DNA of 64,000 nucleotides from Calothrix sp. HK-06 (GTDB lineage: Bacteria > Cyanobacteriota > Cyanobacteriia > Cyanobacteriales > Nostocaceae): NCBI RefSeq assembly GCF_001904745.1, contig NZ_MRCD01000027.1, positions 27,027 through 91,026 of the forward strand, given 5' to 3'. The translations under genes and the position numbers were made by a program. Shown here piece by piece: positions 40,401-49,400 of this stretch; the stretch's first letter is position 1; each line of letters begins with the position of its first letter. Under the pieces are notes generated by a model. The model had not been told where the DNA came from. It did no database searches and saw nothing but the letters and a program-made list of their open reading frames with translations.

Positions 40401-43400
40401 TGAATACCTTCAACGACATTATCATCTACAGCGTTGACTCGAACTGTTTGAGCAGCGTCCCAGTTACGACTGTCAAAGTCCAGTACAAGTTCTTCACCTG
40501 CACGTAACCCATTAAGTTGTAATTGTGAGTTGGGTGCGTTCATTTTTACCCGCACTGTTTTGACGCTTTGTGCAGGTTGATGTTTGAGACGTACCGTGTA
40601 GGCGTCGGTGACACCTTCGATTAAATTTGCGCGTTCTCCAACTTGTCCATTGATAATAATTGCGTTTTGGTCATTGTCGATGCTTTTCAGGTTCAGGTCT
40701 AAAAGGTCAAACTTATCGTAAGTTGGGTCTGTACTTAATACCTTAGTAATAACCTTAAAGCTGACATCTCCATCATCGATAACGTCATTCACTGAAACTA
40801 CAGCAAAAGATTGTGGTTTATCCCAGTTAGTGCTATTGAAGCGTAGCACAATACCTTTATTAGGAGTTTCCCCTGGTTTTTCCGTACTCAGGAGTCCTTC
40901 GTTTTCGTTGCTGCTGGTTAAATATATTTCAACTGCACCAGTTGGTTGACTAGTTAAAGCGACGCTATAGATTTGTCTACCGTTTGCTTCTGGTAAATTT
41001 GGTAGAACAGTTGTAGATGTAATTGCGCTACTAGTAGCATTCCGAATTACTATACCTGCTTTATCATCATCACTGATTGTTAACTTACCAGTAATTGCAG
41101 GTTTGCTTGAGTCTGTAGCATCTGGGTTGCCACGATAGTAAAGTTCGCTGCTTGCTATATTTAATTCTACAGTCCGGGAAGAGTCAGCAATTTTGTTATC
41201 GATAGGTTTAATATCAACAACTGCACGAGTTTGACCTGGTTTGATTTCTACCGGGGTGTAGGAGTTGGGTAAAAATCTAACAGTACCTCCCAAGTTGCCG
41301 ATAAATAAATCAGGTTTACTATCACCGTTAAAGTCACCAAAACTAGGGGTAATATCTGGACGGGTTAATTCCCGGAATGGATTTTGATTGGGAGCGACTT
41401 CTTCTAATGCGGGGGAACCGGAACCACCCAAATTACGAAAATAACGAATTTCGGAACTATTAGCACTTTTTACGACTAAATCTAAATCACCATCTTGTTC
41501 CAAATCAACAAACGTAGGTATTGCTTGATTTAATCCTCCGATACGTGCGAAGGGATTAGTCACTGCATTGCCAGGTAATAAAGTAAATTGCAGCGCTGCT
41601 GGATTAAAACTTCCATTTACTAATCGGGTCGAGCGATTTTCAAAGTAGTATAAGCTGTTACCTGCTCCTACAACTAAATCAGAATCGCCATCTCGGTCTA
41701 AATCAACGAATGTGGGATTAACTGCGGGACGTTGAGAGAATGAAAGATTATCTAACCCTAATTGTGATACTAAGTTGTTGAAGGGATTGTTAGTAACTTC
41801 AGTAAACTTTGGTTGGGTAGCGGTACCTGTATTTTGGTAGAAATTGAGACGAGTACCATTGAAACCAACAAATGCATCTAAATCACCATCGTTATCAATA
41901 TCAATCAGTGCAGGAGCGCTCATAAACAGTGGTTGACTGCTATTTCTGCTTTGTTTTTCTATTGCTTCGTTGATACTGGCAAAGGGGTTTTGTTGGGGGT
42001 CAAGTTGCAAACGAGTTTGGAAAACAGGATTTGTAGAACTGCCTGTATTCTCAATAAAGTCAATGATACCGTTTGGATTACCCGCAAAAACATCTAAATC
42101 ACCATCATTATTAATATCGGGGATAGTGTGACGATAATATCCTAAATTACCGTTGCCAAGAAGATTTTCGGCAGTAAATAAATTATCAATGCCTACGTAA
42201 TCTTTTCCAGCAATGGCACCTCCCTGTGTTGTTAAATTGACTCGAACAACTGGCTGTGCAGTGCCTATAGTGTTGGCAGCAACGTTAGTTCCTCTGAGAT
42301 TAACTTTGACAACTGACCCTTGTGCAGAATTTGTCAGTACAGCAGGTTCTAGAACTTCAGCGGTGACGTTATTACCTAGTTGGAGAATACTGCCTCGTAG
42401 TAAAGGTAACGTATCAGGTTTATCTTGAAGCGGTTTGTCTAATTTAAGAGTTAGAGTACCGTAATTTATTGTTGGAGCGAAAATTTGAATATCACCAATT
42501 TGTAGTTCATTGGCGCCGTTGTTTGCAGAAACATCTAAGCGATAGTAACGGTATGGGGTAGTATTACTAATATTGAAGGTACGAAGTTGTTGACGCTGCG
42601 AAAATACTTCATTATTACGTTGGTCAAGTACAACAAAGTTTACACCATCATTCGATGCCAAAAGGCGCCAGTCTTTTGGGTCACGTCTAGACTCATCGTT
42701 GGCAGAGGTAATTGTGTAACTATTGACAGCAAAAGCACCGTTAGACTGGTATTGAATCCAACCTTGCTTTTGGAAAACCAACCATTTGGTATTAGATTTA
42801 TCATCAAAAGCTTTGTCCCTTTCCTCACCAGTAGGTGAATTAATGCTAGAAGCAGTTATTATTCCTCCTGAAAAATTAGTTACATCCTGAAGCGGATTAC
42901 CAGGTAAATTTCCTGCTTGGAACCCTTGTAATACAGTAATTGGCAGTTGTAGAGAGCGGTTGAGAGTAACTTCAACTTGTCCAGTGGTGCCAACTTCTGT
43001 AGGTTGGCTTAAAACTTGCAGTTTAATTTGAGGAAGGTTACTATCACCTGCTTTAATAGATGTATTATCTTGAGATTTTTCGTTATCAAAGTTGGTGACA
43101 GGTAAGAAAGTTGGATTGAGTTTTGTATAAACAGGGTCACTACCTTCAGCTACAATCTGTACTGTAAAGCTAGTCTTACCATCGAATTTAACGTCATCAA
43201 CTCCAGTAGCTGTCACAAGCTGATGTTGGTTCCAGTTTTCAGGAGTAAATATCAAACTAGTTTTGTCAAATTTGACTTCACTGTCTTGAAGTTTTTGAAA
43301 ACTTAGCGTTACTGAGTTACTTGGTTGACTAGTAAGACGAACTCCAAAAGTAACTTTTTCACCGTTTTCACTGACAATAACTCGCTCGAATGTCGGTGAG

Positions 43401-46400
43401 AACGCCGCAGTTAATTGCGTAGTGTTTTCGTAATAAAGTATACTTCCATTCGGCTGCTGAACAATTGCATCAATTTCAAAGTCTTGGTTGAAATCAACAA
43501 AGTTTAAGGTACTGCCAGCAGTAACCTGAATTTTATTTAAAAGATTATTGGCTTCGTCTGACTCTAAGATATATTCAGTGCCGTTATTAGTAGTATTATT
43601 GCGATAGTATCCAACTTTGTCATCAGCTTTAATGCTGTAAGCATCTAAATCACCATCTTTGTCAATGTCGGCAAACGCAAGATTACTATTCGGCGCCAGT
43701 TGGATGTTTTGTAGGATGTGGGTATCACGTAACTGGTAATTAGGCAGACTGTTTGTTAGCCCAAGAGTAATATTTTCGTAGTAGTTAATTTTACCATCTG
43801 CTTGCACCGCAAATAAATCTAGGTCGTTGTCAAAGTCAAAATCGATGAAAGTTGGTTTGACGTTTACACCAAGATTAATCGCTTGGAATGGGTTACTATT
43901 AGGTCTCTCAGTAAAAACAGGTTGGTTTTTGAGGAGACTATCATCGGTATTTTCATAAAACAGCGCTTGTCCGTCGGGTCGAATGATAATAGCATCTAAA
44001 TCACCTGAAACAACAACATTTTTATTTGTTTCGGGGACGGTAATTAAACCTTTGGCATCGCGGTCTAAATCTACAAGGATTAATTGGCTATTAGCAGGTA
44101 TAAGTATTGTTTTGAAAGGATTTTTACTATCATTACGTTGGAAAACTTTATTTACATTCTCGTAAAAACTAACCGTTCCTGCGGTATCAACAATCAATAA
44201 ATCTAAATCTTTGTCAGCATCTAAATCGGCTAAGATAGATTGTCCAGTGGGTAATGATGCAAACGGGTTAGTTGCTGCTTGCTGTAAACCTCCTGGAGTC
44301 TTATCATAGCTAACTTCCGACAACTCAATTCCGGCGCCTTCATTATCGATAATATTTAAAGTTGCACTAATTTGGTTTGGCTGGAGTTGATAGCGTTTTT
44401 CTACTAATGTATCAGGTGAAAGAGTAATTTGAAGCGTTTCCAAACCTTCAGCAACTGAATCATCAATCGAAGTTAAACTAATTGTGGCTATGCGCGCTCC
44501 TGCGGGAATCGTAATCGTGTAGCTATTATTACCAGTTGTTTGGATTTTAACTCCTTGCGTATCACTAACTTGTACCTGGTAATCTTTACCGAGTTGAGCA
44601 GTTCCACCAGTAACTTGAAAAGGTATAGTTATTCCACCGATAGGCGCCGGGTCGCTGAGACGGATAATAAATGTACCAGGTAGTAACCCGTTTTCAAGGA
44701 TATTGTCACCTTTGACGATGCCAACTTCTGGAATAACAGGTTTTTGTTTACTTGCTTCTTCGCTTTCAGCTAACTCTAATAAATCTTCGCGCGGTAAACC
44801 AATGGGAACGTTAATTATTCTGCCGTTGAACGCGCTATATTTCGGGTCAGTGGTGGTAAAGTTCAAAGCAAAACTCAAGGCGCCTGTATTAGTATTGTCA
44901 AGCTTGAGATTTGTTAAGTTGATTGTTTTTGGGGTTTCCCAGTTAGTCGTTTTAGAAGATTCAAAGTAAAGTAAAGTACCTTGGGAATTACCAACTAAAG
45001 CATCTGGTAAAGCATCGCCGTTTAAGTCAGCAAATTCGGGGGTAGTATAGCTGGGGAACGAGAACGGATTGAGGGGATTGAGGTTATATAGCTGTTCAAC
45101 AAATAAAGGTCTATTCGCATTACCAGTGTTCAAATAGTAGCGGACATTAGTAGCGCGCGAACCAGTAATAACATCTAAATCGCCATCTTTATCAAAATCA
45201 ACAAAAGCAGGAGCAGCTTCATTGACAAGACTAATTTGTTCTAAAGGGTTTTGTTGACCTGTACGTTGCTCAAATCTATTATTAATATTTTCATAATAAT
45301 TGACTTTACCATCGCCTGTACCAACAAAGAGGTCTAAATCGTTATCTTTATCGATATCAACTAAAGTTGGTTCGCTGTAAGAACCACTAGAAATACTGTT
45401 AAAAGGATTATTTACACCTGTTTGCTCACTAAAAGAAGGATTAGTTTTTGAGCCATTATTTCTATAATAGGAAATTTTACCGTCAGGTCTGCCAATAATT
45501 GTATCTAAATCACCATCTTTATCTATATCACCAAATGCTGGGGCACTATCACCTTGACCAACAAAAACTCTATTTAAAGGATTTTGAGCGGAATTTTCCT
45601 CAAAAATTGGGTTAGTTGTAGTACCGTTATTTTTCCAGTAACGAATTTTACCATCAAAGTCACCAACAAATAAATCTAAGTCACCGTCTGCATCAATATC
45701 CGCGAACGTAGGACTACTGTATTTACCAACGTCAATTTGGCTGAAACTAGAAGCTTGGGTTTTCTCGACAAGCCCAAAATCACCCCATTTGAGTTCGTTT
45801 TCTTGCGCTTGACCTTGACTGAGGTTGTTTAATTTTAGCGTTAATAATGGGTCACTTGATTCACTTGTTAAGCGAATTTGTAATTTGGCAGTACCATCAG
45901 CACCAATAGCTAATTTATTTTTATCGGTAATTGGGCGCCCGTTTTTATCAAGCAGCAAGATACCAGCTTGGAAAGCTTTATTATCAGCGATTGTAATTGT
46001 CTGTGTTAGTTTATCAACTAAAGCGCCACTAGCATTTCTCAAACCATACTTGGACTTTTTCGGGTCTTTAGTAGCAGTGCTATCTGAGTTATTAACAGAA
46101 TCATTATCGACGTTATAAGGAATTATTTCGATTCTGATATCTTCGTTGCCTTCGTCCAAAGCATCGCTAATTGCCCCAAAATAAATTCTTGCAGTCGATT
46201 CATTTTTAGGAATTACAACACCATTGTAGCGAGTTGCATCGCGAACAGTGGAAATTTGAAATTGAGAGTTGTAGTAATCAACGCCTTGAGTTGCCGAACC
46301 ACTGATGTTGTAGCGCACCCATAAACCTTGCGCCAATTGTACAGGTAAGGGTTTGCCTTGAGCATCGGTTGATTGTAGTTCGATGTAACCAATTTGCGGT

Positions 46401-49400
46401 GCCGGATTTTCGATATATGTAGAGTTATTAGTACTAGATTGAAGATGATTCTGATTTGTTGTAGTGTCTTGAGTATTACCTTCAAACTGCCAATAGCCAA
46501 CTAATCCAGTTTCATCGCCTTTGAGAGTTTCAATTAAACTTCGCTGAATTTCCTCTTGAGTACGAGCAACATTCCATAAACGCACCTCATCAACTAGCGC
46601 TTTAAATGTTGTAGTCCCATTACTCCCAACTTCTAACCTTCCGTTGGGGTTAAATAAAATGGCAGCGTTATCTAACTTTCGAGAAATAGCTTCTTGTCCG
46701 TTTATTAATAGCTTGAATCTTTCACCATCAAAAGTAGTTGCAATATGACTCCAAGTTTCAAGTTTAATCGCTTGCGTACTTTTCAATTCAAATTTAGTAT
46801 TACCTTGACCAAAAGAAGCGCTAACAGTGCCATCAGCGTTTACAAGAATACTTGGTCCACCATCAGTAAACCCAAACAAGCGATAAGATTGATTACCAAA
46901 ACTACCAACAGAAACCCAAACCTCTTGGGTAAAACTATTCGATTTGCTTATATTTAGGCTAGAGTTATTTGGAACTATGAAGTAGCCGTTCAGGGGGGCG
47001 CCTGTAATTTCTAAAGATTTACCTAGACCAAAAAGAGTACTACCATAGCCAAACCCTTCAGTAGGGTTAACAACCCTGCGGATAGAAATAATTGGATCAT
47101 CATCAGTAATTTGAACTGTCGCTTGTGTTTCTCCGCTTCTTAGTTCATATTTATCATTGACACCATTGTCTCTGAGCCTAACAGTAACAGTTTCGGTATT
47201 CTCGGCAATATCATTATTGATAACTTCAACACCAATAATGATTGTTTTATCACCCTGCCCAGTACCAGCAACAACAGGTATTTCATTAACATCATTACCA
47301 TTGTTAACTAAATAATTCTTGTCGCTGGAATTTTTATACCGCCAATACAACTTGTAATCAGAATCAGGATGGGGGTCTGCAAATGTGCCGCGAATTGCAG
47401 TTCCGTCACTAACATTAACTGTATTTCCGCGTTTAAAAGCTTGGGGAATATCTAAATAAAGTGTAAAGTTTTCAACAGCAGAACGGTCAAAGGCTAATTC
47501 ATATTCTCCATTCTTGAAACCTTCAACGCCATTATCGAGTACTTTAATACCAACACGAGTTTCATCATCTTTAATAGTAACCGTAGCGCTGTTAGAACTA
47601 GCATCTCGCCGATAGTCAACCCCTTGTAATAGTTGAACAGTAAACCTCTCATCACCAGCTTCATACAAATCATCATTAATGATAGGAAGCTCAAAAGTTT
47701 GTCCATTCCTAGTTAAGCGAACTTTGTTTGTACCACTTGAGAAATCAACATTCTCAGTCGCGCCTTCTGTTCTGCTAACATAGTAAAAAACATCAATACC
47801 ATTATTTGGAATAGAGCCATTAATAACTTCTAATTTAAATACAGCTTTGCCGTCTTTTTCTAAAGTGCTAGTTTCTCCACTAATTTTAATAGTCGGTAAG
47901 CTGTTAATACCAGCTTGTGGGTTACTGCGATCAGCGCCACGGAAAGCTGCATTAATCAAACTACCGTTATTAATAAAAGCGCTATTGTTGTTATTATACT
48001 GACCTCCAATAGCCGCCCCATTTGCTTGACCGTTGTTAAAACCTGTACCACCTCTAACGCTGTTACTAGAGAAATTACTGTTAAAAATAGTAAAGTTAGC
48101 TTCTTGACGAACGAAAATTGCACCACCTAAACCGGCACCTCCACCACCACGTCCACCAGAACTACCATCTTTGTTCGCGGGATTACTAGAAGGATTTTTG
48201 CCTTGTTCAGCATTGCCACCAAAGGCGCCACTACTACCGCCACTACCACCACTACCATCTTCATCAGCACCATCAAAAAAAGTAGGCTCGTAGTCATTGC
48301 CACCGCCGCCACCGCCGCCACCGCCAGCACCAAAACCGCCAGCGCCACCTACACCGCCGTGCCCGTAATCATCTCCACCAGCACCGCCACCGCCGGCACC
48401 ACCGCCTGCACCGAAAGTACCTTGTTGTCCTGCACCACCTTTACCAGCTTCTGATTTACCACCATCACCAGGAGCAGCACCATTGAAAGAGAAAGCAGCG
48501 TTATCGTTAAATCTACCTCCAAAACCACCTTTACCACCATCTTGCTCATCGGCGCCACCAGCACCAGCAGTTCCAGAAGAACTTCCACCTACAGCACTGT
48601 TATTTGTAAAGTTGGCATTAGTAATAGCGACATTACCTGTATTAATAAAAATCGCACCGCCAGCACCTAAACCACCACCGCCACCGCCGCTAGTGTCTCC
48701 TCCTTTTGCATAACCACCAGTAAAATTAACACCTTCAAAACCAACGGTTGCATTATTTATAGAAATAATCTGCCACTGACCTGCACCATTAATCGATATA
48801 TTACCATTGCCAACAAAAAACAATTCATTGCCTTCAGCTATGGTAGGTAAAGATGAACCTAGATTAATAGTTCCAGAGATATCCCGTAAATCAATAACAT
48901 TAAAACCTCTAGTGGAGATTGCTTCTTCAATCGCTTGTTGTAACGAACCGACACCAGTACTATTTGTATTTGTTACCTTAAAAGTTTTGAATACGCCATT
49001 ATAATTCTGGATTTTCTCTGCAAGTAGAACTGATTCAGCTTCAATGGCGCCTGTTTTAGCTTCTAATTCCCAGTCTCCTCCTAGCGCTGAATTTCCCGTC
49101 ACATCTGATGATGCTGCTACATCTGCTCCTGTAATTTCAGATATATTCTGGATAAATGCAGCGCCCTCGTCTGCTGCGACATTACAACCGTAAAGTAAAA
49201 TATCTCCGTTTGCTGCTAATGCATTGCCCCACTGTTGTAATTGAGTACGATACATCTCCAGATTATTCTGGGTCAGCACCATGTTACCCAACTGAAGTAG
49301 TCCTTCTTCTCCATGAGAGACAATTTGAATACTTTCGATATCTTGGTAGTTTTGCAATATCCAAGTGATTTGCTCTACCCCATCATGATTGGAGTTGATA

